Assembly: GCA_035911135.1 (NCBI GenBank)
Contig: JAMHWD010000011.1
Location: forward strand, 1 to 64,000
Source: JAMHWD01 sp035911135
Lineage (GTDB): Bacteria; Pseudomonadota; Alphaproteobacteria; Micavibrionales; Micavibrionaceae
DNA: 64,000 nt
Direction of reading: 5' to 3'
Shown here: in pieces, positions 44,865 to 53,205 of the stretch
How positions within the stretch are numbered: position 1 is the stretch's first letter
How the letters are laid out: each line of letters starts with the position of its first letter
Notes under the pieces: generated by a model
Databases searched by the model: none
Told to the model about the DNA's origin: nothing
Seen by the model: only the letters and a program-made list of their open reading frames with translations
Made by a program: the position numbers and the translations under genes

Positions 44865-45575
44865 TTACTCTGCTTCCAAAGTACTGATATGCTGCGCCAC
44901 GCGAGTGAGCGACTTATCCGTCATCTCATGCGCCAGCCCCCATTGGAACGCGGTTTTTGCCTCGATCCCGGCACGGTTTACTTTCCACTGGTTCATGTAA
45001 TGCACGGGCAAAAGCGCCGCCACCCATTTCTGGCGCAGGTAAGGATCCTTGGTACCCATCAGCGTCAGAAGGCGCGGTTTACGTTCCTCGGAGTCCGACT
45101 TGATGCCATCTTTCGGCACGGCCAGAATGGCGGAGCTGTGCAGCACGGCGCCTTTAAAATCATCAGGCGCCTTTAAAAACTCCTCCGCGGCGCGAAAACC
45201 GCCCATCGAAAATCCCACCAGATGTACATGATTATCCGGGTCTGATTTTAAAGCCGCCAACCGGGTATCCAGAGCATCAGCGCCTTCTTTTTTCAAGCCC
45301 TTGCGCTGATCGGGATGGTACCATGTAAAAGGCGTGTAATCATCCGGTTTTGCGCCGCGCCTGTTTTCCGGGATAAAATCATCAGAAATCACATAAGAAC
45401 CATTCGGCACGATGATTTCAGCAGTTGGCAATTTCGTACTGAGGATCTGCGCGGCGCTACGCGTGTATTCGGCAGATGATCCCTGCCCGTGCATGAGAAC
45501 GATTTTAAGGTTTGTATCCTGCGGGCCAACGCTAAACGCACTGCCCGGGGCATGCTTGTCAAATTCTTCTTTCAT
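44865..45575 (-). CDS. Serine hydrolase (carboxylesterase/phospholipase-like)
   Basis: 236 aa, alpha/beta hydrolase. NLKIVLMHGQGSSAEYTRSA gives the oxyanion region, LVGFSMGGFRAAEEF the nucleophile elbow (G-x-S-x-G). A strand-ending Asp follows in LTLMGTKDPYLRQKW and a His in WGLAHEMT, completing a plausible triad. It resembles the small carboxylesterase/YpfH-like group. No signal peptide. An AGGGA SD lies 8 nt upstream. It is the last gene of the tyrosine-operon strand, 25 bp after neuB. Substrate unknown. Confidence 0.8.
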   Translation of the reverse strand: MKEEFDKHAPGSAFSVGPQDTNLKIVLMHGQGSSAEYTRSAAQILSTKLPTAEIIVPNGSYVISDDFIPENRRGAKPDDYTPFTWYHPDQRKGLKKEGADALDTRLAALKSDPDNHVHLVGFSMGGFRAAEEFLKAPDDFKGAVLHSSAILAVPKDGIKSDSEERKPRLLTLMGTKDPYLRQKWVAALLPVHYMNQWKVNRAGIEAKTAFQWGLAHEMTDKSLTRVAQHISTLEAE

Positions 45576-45599
45576 TTTTTTAATCCCTGTTTTTATTAT

Positions 45600-46718
45600 T
45601 TATTTTAATGTGTCTTTTGTAAGCGCATCGTATTTCTTCAGATCTTTGGTGATGATTTTTCCCAGAATATTCTCATATTCCTCGGATGGCAGGCCGCCGG
45701 CATAGGCCTGCGGGCGCATGGCGTAGATCATGTCTTCGGTAATCACCGTTCCAGCCGCTATGTCCTGCCCGGCCATCAGGCTCTTGCGGAAGAAGCCGCG
45801 GAAAACCTGTTCCTTCTCATCCATGGTCTTGTTCTTATCGCCCATACCCTTGATGACGATCTCGCGGGAGAGCCATTCATCCTTTTTCGCCGGGTCGGCT
45901 TCGAGCGCGCGGATGGAATCCACCATCTCACGGAATTCTTCTGGCAGCATCGAAACCTTATGATCCGATCCCCAGTGATCGCGGGAGGAGCTGAAATGTT
46001 TCTCGATGATCACCGCGCCCAAAGCACGGGCGGCGACAGCCGATTCAAAACCGATGGAATGATCGGAAAAACCCACCGTCACATCCGGGAAGATTTCCTT
46101 GTAATATTCAATCGTGGAAAGGCGCAGTTCTTCCGGCGGGCACGGATATTGCGAGACGCAATGCAGCAGCGCCATATCCACTTTACGTTTTTTCAGGAAT
46201 GCGATGGCTTTTTGCGTTTCCTCGATGCTGGACATGCCCGACGAAAAAATCAGCGGCTTGCCCGTCTTGGCAATAAAATCCAGCGTGACGAAATCCAGCA
46301 TATCGCCCGACCCCATCTTCCAGAGCTTCACGTCCAGTTGCGACAGGAGCCACGCCGCGCCCTTGCTCATGGGGGTGGAGAGAAACGGCACGCCCAGCCC
46401 ATCCACATATTCCTTTAAGGGAACCCAGAATTCATGAAAGGGCGTGGACATCATATTCCGGCGCACCCAGCTATAGCGGTCAGAGCCCTTGAAATGCGGG
46501 CTGGTGACATCGATCTGGAGCTGCTCGTCATGGACCCAATGCGTCTGGAATTTTACGCAATCGGCGCCAGACTCAACGGCCAGCCGCGCCAGTTCCTTGG
46601 CATTTTCCAGATATTCGGCAACGGGCCTGTCCTCCGCCGACTGAATCTGGTTCTTGCCGATCTCGGCGATAATAAAGGCGCGTTTGCCCTGCTGCGTGGT
46701 ATCGTTCCAGTTTTTCAT
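45600..46718 (-). CDS. NeuB-family sialic acid/nonulosonate synthase
   Basis: 372 aa. FIIAEIGKNQ, AVESGADCVKFQTH, LWKMGSGDMLDFVTLDFIAK, VTVGFSDHSIG and IIEKHFSSSRDHWGSDHKVS follow the NeuB TIM-barrel blocks. A C-terminal SAF/antifreeze-like domain contains DIAAGTVITEDMIYAMRP. The family condenses phosphoenolpyruvate with a C6 amino sugar to give sialic, legionaminic or pseudaminic acid; which one cannot be read. It lies inside the tyrosine operon, 33 bp after phhA, with no nonulosonate partner genes nearby. Start at ATG 46718, with a GTG two codons earlier. Confidence 0.85.
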   Translation of the reverse strand: MKNWNDTTQQGKRAFIIAEIGKNQIQSAEDRPVAEYLENAKELARLAVESGADCVKFQTHWVHDEQLQIDVTSPHFKGSDRYSWVRRNMMSTPFHEFWVPLKEYVDGLGVPFLSTPMSKGAAWLLSQLDVKLWKMGSGDMLDFVTLDFIAKTGKPLIFSSGMSSIEETQKAIAFLKKRKVDMALLHCVSQYPCPPEELRLSTIEYYKEIFPDVTVGFSDHSIGFESAVAARALGAVIIEKHFSSSRDHWGSDHKVSMLPEEFREMVDSIRALEADPAKKDEWLSREIVIKGMGDKNKTMDEKEQVFRGFFRKSLMAGQDIAAGTVITEDMIYAMRPQAYAGGLPSEEYENILGKIITKDLKKYDALTKDTLK

Positions 46719-46750
46719 ACCCACTGGTTTACAATATGCGCCTTAAGGCC

Positions 46751-47632
46751 TCAAGCCTTGATTTTGGACTTGGCATAGGCCTGACTGCCGCGGGTGATGA
46801 TCTCATCCCCCGGCACAAGGGCATCGGCCGGGAAATTCTGGCCCATGGCCTTGAGTTCCCCATATAACGGCGCAAAATCGGCGTAGGTTTCCTTGAACAG
46901 CTGGTCGAAGCTGTTAATCGCGAAATAGGTCTGCTGGTAATCATCGACCCGGTATTCGGTCTGCATAATGCGCATCAGGTCAAATCCGACCCGGTTGGGG
47001 GATGGGTCTTCGAGGGCAAAGACCGTCTCGCCCGGCGAGGATAAAATCCCCGCGCCATAAATCCGCATGCCCTTATTGGTCTGGATCAAGCCAAATTCCA
47101 CCGTGTACCAGTATAACCGCGCCAGATTGGTCACCGTGCCATATTCCAGCGCGCGCAAACCGCCCCGCCCATAGGCCTCCATATAATCGGCAAATACCGG
47201 ATTGGCCAGCAGCGGCACATGGCCGAAGAAATCATGAAACACATCCGGTTCCTCGATGTAATCCAATTGATCCATGCGGCGGATAAAATTCCCGGCCGGA
47301 AACTTGCGCTCGGACAGAAGCTTAAAAAACGGCAGATCAGGGATCAGCCCTTCCACGGCGACAACTTCCCATCCGGTTTTGCTTTTGAGAATTTTCGAGG
47401 CCTCATTAAAATTGGGGATGCCGCTATCATCCACGCCCAAGGCATTCATCCCGGCGATAAATTCATCACAAGCCCTGTTTTTGACGATTTCTTTCTGCCG
47501 GTTATAAAGCGTTTTCCAGACCGCGTGGTTTTCGTCCGTATATTTTTTATATCCCTGATCGATCACATATTTCATGCAATCATCGGCATTGCCATGGCCC
47601 GTGGGGTTTCCCTTGGCTGGTGTTAGGTTCAT
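46751..47632 (-). CDS. phhA: Phenylalanine 4-monooxygenase
   Basis: 293 aa, single catalytic domain as in bacterial enzymes. YTDENHAVWKTLYNRQKEIV, then the iron ligands in DVFHDFFGHVPLLANPVFADY (two His) and WYTVEFGLIQ (Glu). GGAGG lies 8 nt before ATG. It hydroxylates phenylalanine to tyrosine using tetrahydropterin. The usual partner phhB (pterin dehydratase) is not in the window. It sits 31 bp after maiA. Confidence 0.96.
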   Translation of the reverse strand: MNLTPAKGNPTGHGNADDCMKYVIDQGYKKYTDENHAVWKTLYNRQKEIVKNRACDEFIAGMNALGVDDSGIPNFNEASKILKSKTGWEVVAVEGLIPDLPFFKLLSERKFPAGNFIRRMDQLDYIEEPDVFHDFFGHVPLLANPVFADYMEAYGRGGLRALEYGTVTNLARLYWYTVEFGLIQTNKGMRIYGAGILSSPGETVFALEDPSPNRVGFDLMRIMQTEYRVDDYQQTYFAINSFDQLFKETYADFAPLYGELKAMGQNFPADALVPGDEIITRGSQAYAKSKIKA

Positions 47633-47663
47633 GATATTTTCCTCCCGTTTTTATTCTTTTTAT

Positions 47664-48359
47664 TTACGCCGCGTTTTTCAGCAGCGGCGAATTTTGTCCA
47701 TGAATGGGCGCAAGATCCAGCGGCGCATCGGGCTGATGCTCCGGCGCGGCATGCCAGAATTCCGGCAAGGTGATGCAATGGGCCTCGATGCGGCGGCAAA
47801 GTTTATAAGGCGTAACATCCACGCCAAAGCGCCGCATGGAATACATCTGCGGGACGATAAAAATATCGGCCATACTCACACGGCCCCCCATCGCAAAATT
47901 CCCGGCCCTTGCGCTGCGCTCCAATATCGCCTCCACCGCCGCCATGCCGGTTTCCATCCAGTGACGGGCCCATGCGGCCTTGGCGGCATCATCGGCCCCT
48001 AGATTATCGCTTAAGTATTTTTGCGTTTTCATGTTGATCAGGGGGTGAATATCTTCTGCAATGCTGGCGGCGATCTGGCGCACAATCCCGGCATCCCGGA
48101 TATCATCAGGGATCAGGCGCGGTTCGGGGATACGCGCGTCCAGATATTCAATGATGGCCAGTGACTGGCCCAGCGTATAATCGCCATCCTTTAGCACCGG
48201 AACCCCGCCCAAGGGGTTCAGCGCCAGATAGCTTGCCTCGCGCTGTTCGCCTTTTAAGATATTCACCGGGATCAGGTCGTAATCCACATCCTTGATATTC
48301 AGCGCAATACGCGCGCGGTAGGAAGTTGAGGAGCGGAAATAGCTATAGAGCGCCATCAT
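47664..48359 (-). CDS. maiA: Maleylacetoacetate isomerase (zeta-class GST)
   Basis: 231 aa. LYSYFRSSTSYRARIALNIK contains the SSTSxR glutathione-activating loop of the zeta class; LGQSLAIIEYLDARIPEPRL and the C-terminal helical domain complete the fold. It isomerises maleylacetoacetate to fumarylacetoacetate. Its start codon overlaps the fahA stop (ATGA), so the pair is coupled. The protein is slightly longer than typical at the C-terminus. Confidence 0.94.
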   Translation of the reverse strand: MMALYSYFRSSTSYRARIALNIKDVDYDLIPVNILKGEQREASYLALNPLGGVPVLKDGDYTLGQSLAIIEYLDARIPEPRLIPDDIRDAGIVRQIAASIAEDIHPLINMKTQKYLSDNLGADDAAKAAWARHWMETGMAAVEAILERSARAGNFAMGGRVSMADIFIVPQMYSMRRFGVDVTPYKLCRRIEAHCITLPEFWHAAPEHQPDAPLDLAPIHGQNSPLLKNAA

Positions 48360-49372
48360 CCGCGCACCGCCTTCATTCCCTTTGCCCCGCTGGCCAAAAC
48401 ATAAGGCACAATTTTCTGGTCAATTGCGCCAAATATGGATGCGCCCGATCCATCCTTCATCTCGATCCGCACCTGATCACCGAATTTCAGGAAGGGCGTT
48501 TTGGATTCGCCGCCCTCGATTTTTTCGATCATGCGAATTTCTGCAAGACAGGATATCCCGGCGCTGCGGTCTTTATTGGATATCGTGCCCGATCCAATAA
48601 TCGTGCCCGCACCCAACGGTCTTGTTCTGGCGGCATGGGCAATCAGCTGGCCGAAATCAAATTGCATATCAATACCGGCATTGGGCCGTCCGACATCACG
48701 CCCGTTAATGGAGGAAATCAGCGGCAGATGCAATTTTCCATCCCGCCATGCGCTGCCCAGATCTTCAGGACTTACGGCCACCGGCGAAAACGCGCTGGGC
48801 GGCTTGGACTGAAAAAATCCAAAACCCTTGGCCAGCTCTGCCGGGATAAGATTCCGCAGCGAAACATCATTCATCAGCATAACCAGACGAATATAATTGC
48901 CGGCTTCTTCCGCACTCACACCCATCGGCACATCGCCGGTGATAACGGCGACTTCGGCTTCGAAATCAATGCCGAAAGAAACATCCGCCACGGGAATATC
49001 GTCATGCGGGCCTAAAATCGTATCCGATACCGCCTGATACATCAGGGGATCATGCAAAAATTCCGGCGGCATTTCTGCGCCGCGCGCTTTCCGCACAAGC
49101 TCGACGTGATTCAAATATGCGCTGCCATCGGCGATATGATAGGCGCGTGGCAACGGCGAAGCACAGAGCGCCGGATCAAATTTTTCCGTCTTCGCCGCGC
49201 CGGTTTCCACCAGCCTTGCCAGCTTCTCCAGCTCCGGCGCTACGCTCTCCCAATCATCCAACGCCTCTTGCAATGTCGCGGCAATGCCGGATGCCGGCGA
49301 ACAGGCGCTTAAGTCGGATTTCACGACCATCAAGCGCCCGTCACGTCCTTGCTTGTATGAGGCGAGTTTCAT
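48356..49372 (-). CDS. fahA: Fumarylacetoacetate hydrolase family protein (fumarylacetoacetase)
   Basis: 338 aa. SFGIDFEAEVAVITGDVPMG and LVMLMNDVSLRNLIP hold the metal-binding and catalytic acidic residues, GAGTIIGSGTISNKD is a late family block, and an N-terminal SH3-like domain precedes them. This is the shorter form of the enzyme found in many proteobacterial tyrosine operons. It overlaps hppD by ATGA and maiA by ATGA. It ends the pathway, yielding fumarate and acetoacetate. Confidence 0.93.
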   Translation of the reverse strand: MKLASYKQGRDGRLMVVKSDLSACSPASGIAATLQEALDDWESVAPELEKLARLVETGAAKTEKFDPALCASPLPRAYHIADGSAYLNHVELVRKARGAEMPPEFLHDPLMYQAVSDTILGPHDDIPVADVSFGIDFEAEVAVITGDVPMGVSAEEAGNYIRLVMLMNDVSLRNLIPAELAKGFGFFQSKPPSAFSPVAVSPEDLGSAWRDGKLHLPLISSINGRDVGRPNAGIDMQFDFGQLIAHAARTRPLGAGTIIGSGTISNKDRSAGISCLAEIRMIEKIEGGESKTPFLKFGDQVRIEMKDGSGASIFGAIDQKIVPYVLASGAKGMKAVRG

Positions 49373-50433
49373 GCCGCCTTGCCATCCTTGTCTTTTAAGA
49401 CGCCTCTGCGGATCTGATCCAGCTCGATCGATTCAAAGAGCGCCTTGAAATTGCCCTCGCCAAACCCTTCATTGCCCTTACGCTGGATGATCTCGAAAAA
49501 GACCGGGCCCATTGCGTCCTGCGTGAAGATCTGAAGCAGCAATCCCTGCCCCTTGGTCGGCGCACCGTCCACAAGGATACGGAGTTTTTTCAGACGCGCA
49601 AGATCCTCGCCATGGCCGGGGACACGCTCTTCGATTTTCTCGTAATATGTGTCGGGCGTGTCCTGCAACGGAATACCGCGCGCGCGCATATGCTCCACCG
49701 TGGCATAAATATCATCGGTGCCAAGGGCGATATGCTGGATGCCCTCGCCGTTAAAGCGGTGCAAAAATTCCTGAATTTGGGATTTGTCATCTGAACTTTC
49801 ATTCAGTGGTATGCGGATCTTGCCGCAAGGCGAAGTCATGGCCTTGGATTTAAGGCCCGTCAACTTGCCTTCAATATCGAAATAGCGGATCTCGCGGAAG
49901 TTAAAAATATCCTCGTAGAACTTGGCCCATTTATCCATATTGCCGCGGAAAACATTATGCGTCAGATGGTCGATATAGGTCATGCCCGAACCTTTGGGCA
50001 TTTTGTCGGTCGCTGTGAAATCAAAATCACGATCATAGAAATTGGCGTTATCGACAAAATACAGCAAACTGCCGCCAATGCCCTCGATGGCCGGAATATC
50101 GGCCTCCATGGAACGGCCAACCGTACGGGCCGAAGCCGCGCCGCGTTTCAGGGCCTGTTCATACGCGTATTTCGCGTCCTGAACCACAAAGGCCATGGCG
50201 CTCGCGCCGCTGCCGTGTTCTTTCGAGAAATCGGCGCCTTGCCCGGCCTTCTCGCAATTCAGCAGAAAATTAATCTTGCCCTGACGGTAGAGGACAATAT
50301 TGCGATGCTTGTGCGTGGCTACGGGCGCAAAGCCCATATTGCGGAATAATTTATCCAAAAGTACGGTATCGCCCGCAAACTCCACGAACTCAAAACCGTT
50401 CGTCTTTAATGGATTTTCGTGTAAATCGGCCAT
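49369..50433 (-). CDS. hppD: 4-Hydroxyphenylpyruvate dioxygenase
   Basis: 354 aa from ATG 50433 (GGGGA 6 nt before; a start 6 codons upstream is in frame). Iron ligands: YIDHLTHNVFRG, GIQHIALGTDDIYATVEH, and VFFEIIQRKGNEGFGEGNFK. It converts 4-hydroxyphenylpyruvate to homogentisate. First gene of the minus-strand operon hppD-fahA-maiA-phhA-neuB-esterase. The aminotransferase that makes its substrate is not in the window. Confidence 0.96.
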   Translation of the reverse strand: MADLHENPLKTNGFEFVEFAGDTVLLDKLFRNMGFAPVATHKHRNIVLYRQGKINFLLNCEKAGQGADFSKEHGSGASAMAFVVQDAKYAYEQALKRGAASARTVGRSMEADIPAIEGIGGSLLYFVDNANFYDRDFDFTATDKMPKGSGMTYIDHLTHNVFRGNMDKWAKFYEDIFNFREIRYFDIEGKLTGLKSKAMTSPCGKIRIPLNESSDDKSQIQEFLHRFNGEGIQHIALGTDDIYATVEHMRARGIPLQDTPDTYYEKIEERVPGHGEDLARLKKLRILVDGAPTKGQGLLLQIFTQDAMGPVFFEIIQRKGNEGFGEGNFKALFESIELDQIRRGVLKDKDGKAA

Positions 50434-50662
50434 GATTTTCCCCTGCCTCAATTATGTTTTTCAAAATTATGTCATATCAATAATTTTAAAACTGCCCCCG
50501 CCGCTTTGCAATCACACAAAGCCTGAAAGCCCAATGATTCTGCGCTGCGCCGCAGTATTATTAAAACGAGGCCTATAAAATTTTTTCCCGCAGAAGGTTT
50601 AGCTGCAGTGCAACGTATGATAAAAATGACGAGAGCCCATTATTAAGCAAGCAGGATAAAAC

Positions 50663-52036
50663 GTGCCCCAAAAAACAGGATACAGATTATGTCTTCTGGC
50701 CATGACCGGCCTCTTATCCGGATGCCTGTATAAGTCGGTCGAGGATAATCCTGCCCCGCTGATCACTGCACCCTCCTACGTGCAACAAAGCGCCGCCTTT
50801 GAAAATGCCGCCCCGTGGTATGAGAGCTTTGGCGATGATACGCTCAATCAGGCGATTGATCTGGCTTTTCAGCATAATCTGGATCTCGAACAGGCGCTGG
50901 CCCGTCTGGATCAGGCGCGGGCGCAAACCCGTAACACCCGCTCCAGCCTGTTGCCGCAAATCGATGCCGAGGCCAATTCCCAAAAGCAATGGGAAGACGG
51001 CGAACCGGCTGATGGCGTCTCCGAGGCCGGGCTTGCCATGGGCTGGGAGATTGATGCCTTTGGCCGCCTTCGCGCGGCACTGACCAGTGATAATTACCTT
51101 GAAAATGCCGCCGCCGAGGATATCGAGACCGTAAAACTGGCCTTGAGCGCCGATATTTCATCGGCCTATTTTCAGGCCATCGCCCAGAACAAGATTATTG
51201 CCTTGCTGCGTGAACAAGAACGCCTCGATGGCCAGCTCCTTGAACTTATTACCTTGCGCTATAATGAGGGCGTAGGCACGCGCCTTGAACAACTACAGCA
51301 GCAAAGCCAGCTCGCAGAATCGCGCAGCCTGCTCCCTGCCTTTGAATCCCAGCAACGCCTCTATGAGAACCGCCTTGATGTATTATTGGGACTGGCCCCG
51401 GACGGACAAGACCGGATCACAGGCGTGAATGATTTTGCGCTGCCTGCCGATCCGCTTCCCGTTGGCGTGCCAGCCGATCTGCTGCTCAATCGCCCTGATC
51501 TTCGCGCCATGAAAAACAGGCTGGTTGCGGCAGATGCCGATATTGCCGCCGCCATGGCCGATCGCCTGCCGCGCATTACCCTTGATGGCTCGTTCCTGTT
51601 CTCTGATGGCCCCGCCGCCATCAACCCCGTGGCCGGGCTGCTGGGCAGCCTCATGCAGCCCTTGCTGGATTGGGGCGCGCGCAAGGCCGAAGTTGAACGC
51701 AATGAGGCGCTCTACCGCGAACAGATTGCCGCCTTCACCCAGGCCTATCTGATTGCCATCGAGGATGTCGAGACCACGCTTTATCAGGAATCCAAGCAAC
51801 GCGAATATATCGCAAGGCTGGATGAACGCCGGAAAATTCTTGCAGATACCGTTGATAATTCCCGGTCTATCTACACGCAAGGGCTTAGCGATTATCTGCC
51901 CGTTCTTTCGGCTTTGCAGGATTTAAGGGCCGTAGAACGCGACCTGATCGCCCAGCGTGCCGAACTGATGATGCTGCGTATTCGTCTCTACCGGGCGCTC
52001 GGCGGCGCAGTGCCAGAGACATTGAAACAGACGTAA
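50663..52036 (+). CDS. Outer-membrane efflux lipoprotein (TolC/NodT family)
   Basis: 457 aa, GTG start with AGGA 8 nt upstream. Lipobox LLSGC near residue 21 marks a lipoprotein. Two OEP repeats, each with the long coiled-coil helices (LEQALARLDQARAQTRNTRS and NRLVAADADIAAAMADRLPR), characterise the TolC channel family. It forms the outer-membrane duct of the RND pump encoded next. 28 bp to the adaptor gene. Confidence 0.93.
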   Translation: MPQKTGYRLCLLAMTGLLSGCLYKSVEDNPAPLITAPSYVQQSAAFENAAPWYESFGDDTLNQAIDLAFQHNLDLEQALARLDQARAQTRNTRSSLLPQIDAEANSQKQWEDGEPADGVSEAGLAMGWEIDAFGRLRAALTSDNYLENAAAEDIETVKLALSADISSAYFQAIAQNKIIALLREQERLDGQLLELITLRYNEGVGTRLEQLQQQSQLAESRSLLPAFESQQRLYENRLDVLLGLAPDGQDRITGVNDFALPADPLPVGVPADLLLNRPDLRAMKNRLVAADADIAAAMADRLPRITLDGSFLFSDGPAAINPVAGLLGSLMQPLLDWGARKAEVERNEALYREQIAAFTQAYLIAIEDVETTLYQESKQREYIARLDERRKILADTVDNSRSIYTQGLSDYLPVLSALQDLRAVERDLIAQRAELMMLRIRLYRALGGAVPETLKQT

Positions 52037-52064
52037 ACACAACGCTTTTAACAAGGATTATACT

Positions 52065-53204
52065 ATGAAGAACTGGCTTCTGGCAGGTGCGTTGATTACC
52101 GGCCTTGCATTCTCGCCCCTGCATACGGCAACCGCGCAGCAAGGCCGCGGCGGACCGCAAGGCCCGCAGAATGTTTTCGTTGCCCCGGCCACGGAAAAAA
52201 CCATCTTCGATACGATCGAGGCTCTGGGCAATCTGCGCGCCAATGAAACGGTCAACTTGAATGCGCTGGTGACCGAAAAGGTCACGGCGATCAAATTCGA
52301 GGACGGCCAGCGCGTCAAGGCTGGCGATATTCTGGTTGAAATGACCAGCACGGAGGAAAGCGCCCTTCTCGCCGAGGAACAATCCCGCGTTGATGAAGCC
52401 TTGCGGCAGGTTGAGCGTCTCAAACCCCTTATTGAACAAGGCGCGGCCTCCAAGGCCACGCTGGATACGCAGGAACGCGAATACGCCACCGCCAAGGCGC
52501 GTCTTGATGCCATCAAATCACAAATGGAAGACCGCATTATCGCCGCGCCCTTTGCCGGTGTGGTCGGGCTTCGCAATATCAGTGTCGGCACATTGCTTCA
52601 GCCCGGCATGCTGATCACCACGCTGGATGATGATACCGTCATGAAACTGGATTTTGACGTGCCTTCCGTCTATCTGCCCTCAATTACCATCGGCCTGCCG
52701 ATCAAGGTGACCACCAAGGCATTTCCGGGCAAGGAATTTGAAGGAAAAATCTCCAGCATCAACAGCCAGATCGACCCGGTCACGCGCGCCATTACGGTCC
52801 GCGCCATGGTCCCGAATGCGGAACGCCTTCTCAAACCCGGCCTTTTGATGATCGTCAAACTCTACAAGAATGAGCGCAAGGCCATTGTCGTGCCGGAAGA
52901 ATCCGTTCTCATGCAAGGCACACAAAGCTATGTATATGTCACCGCGCAGAATGAAGGCAAAACCTCTGCGATCAAGACAGAAATCAAGACAGGCGCCCGC
53001 CAGCCCGGCGAAGTTGAAATCATCCAAGGCCTTAAGGCAGGCGATAAAATCATAACCCACGGCGTATCGCGGGTTAGCGATGGCAGCGAGGTTACAATCA
53101 AGGCTGAACAAAAAGATAACGAGACGCTGGATGAATTGCTGAAGAAAGATGGCGCAGAGGCAAAAGAAGAAAGCGCCACGGCGAATAAGGGAGGATCGCA
53201 ATAA
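52065..53204 (+). CDS. RND efflux periplasmic adaptor (membrane fusion protein)
   Basis: 379 aa with a signal peptide (WLLAGALITGLAFSPLHTATA, cleavage near QQG). Barrel-sandwich halves TEKVTAIKFEDGQRVKAGDI and IIAAPFAGVVGLRNISVG flank a helical hairpin. A beta-barrel and a membrane-proximal domain follow (EESVLMQGTQSYVYV), and the C-terminus is a polar tail. It bridges the inner-membrane pump and the TolC-like channel. It ends one base before the pump's ATG. Confidence 0.94.
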   Translation: MKNWLLAGALITGLAFSPLHTATAQQGRGGPQGPQNVFVAPATEKTIFDTIEALGNLRANETVNLNALVTEKVTAIKFEDGQRVKAGDILVEMTSTEESALLAEEQSRVDEALRQVERLKPLIEQGAASKATLDTQEREYATAKARLDAIKSQMEDRIIAAPFAGVVGLRNISVGTLLQPGMLITTLDDDTVMKLDFDVPSVYLPSITIGLPIKVTTKAFPGKEFEGKISSINSQIDPVTRAITVRAMVPNAERLLKPGLLMIVKLYKNERKAIVVPEESVLMQGTQSYVYVTAQNEGKTSAIKTEIKTGARQPGEVEIIQGLKAGDKIITHGVSRVSDGSEVTIKAEQKDNETLDELLKKDGAEAKEESATANKGGSQ

Positions 53205-53205
53205 T

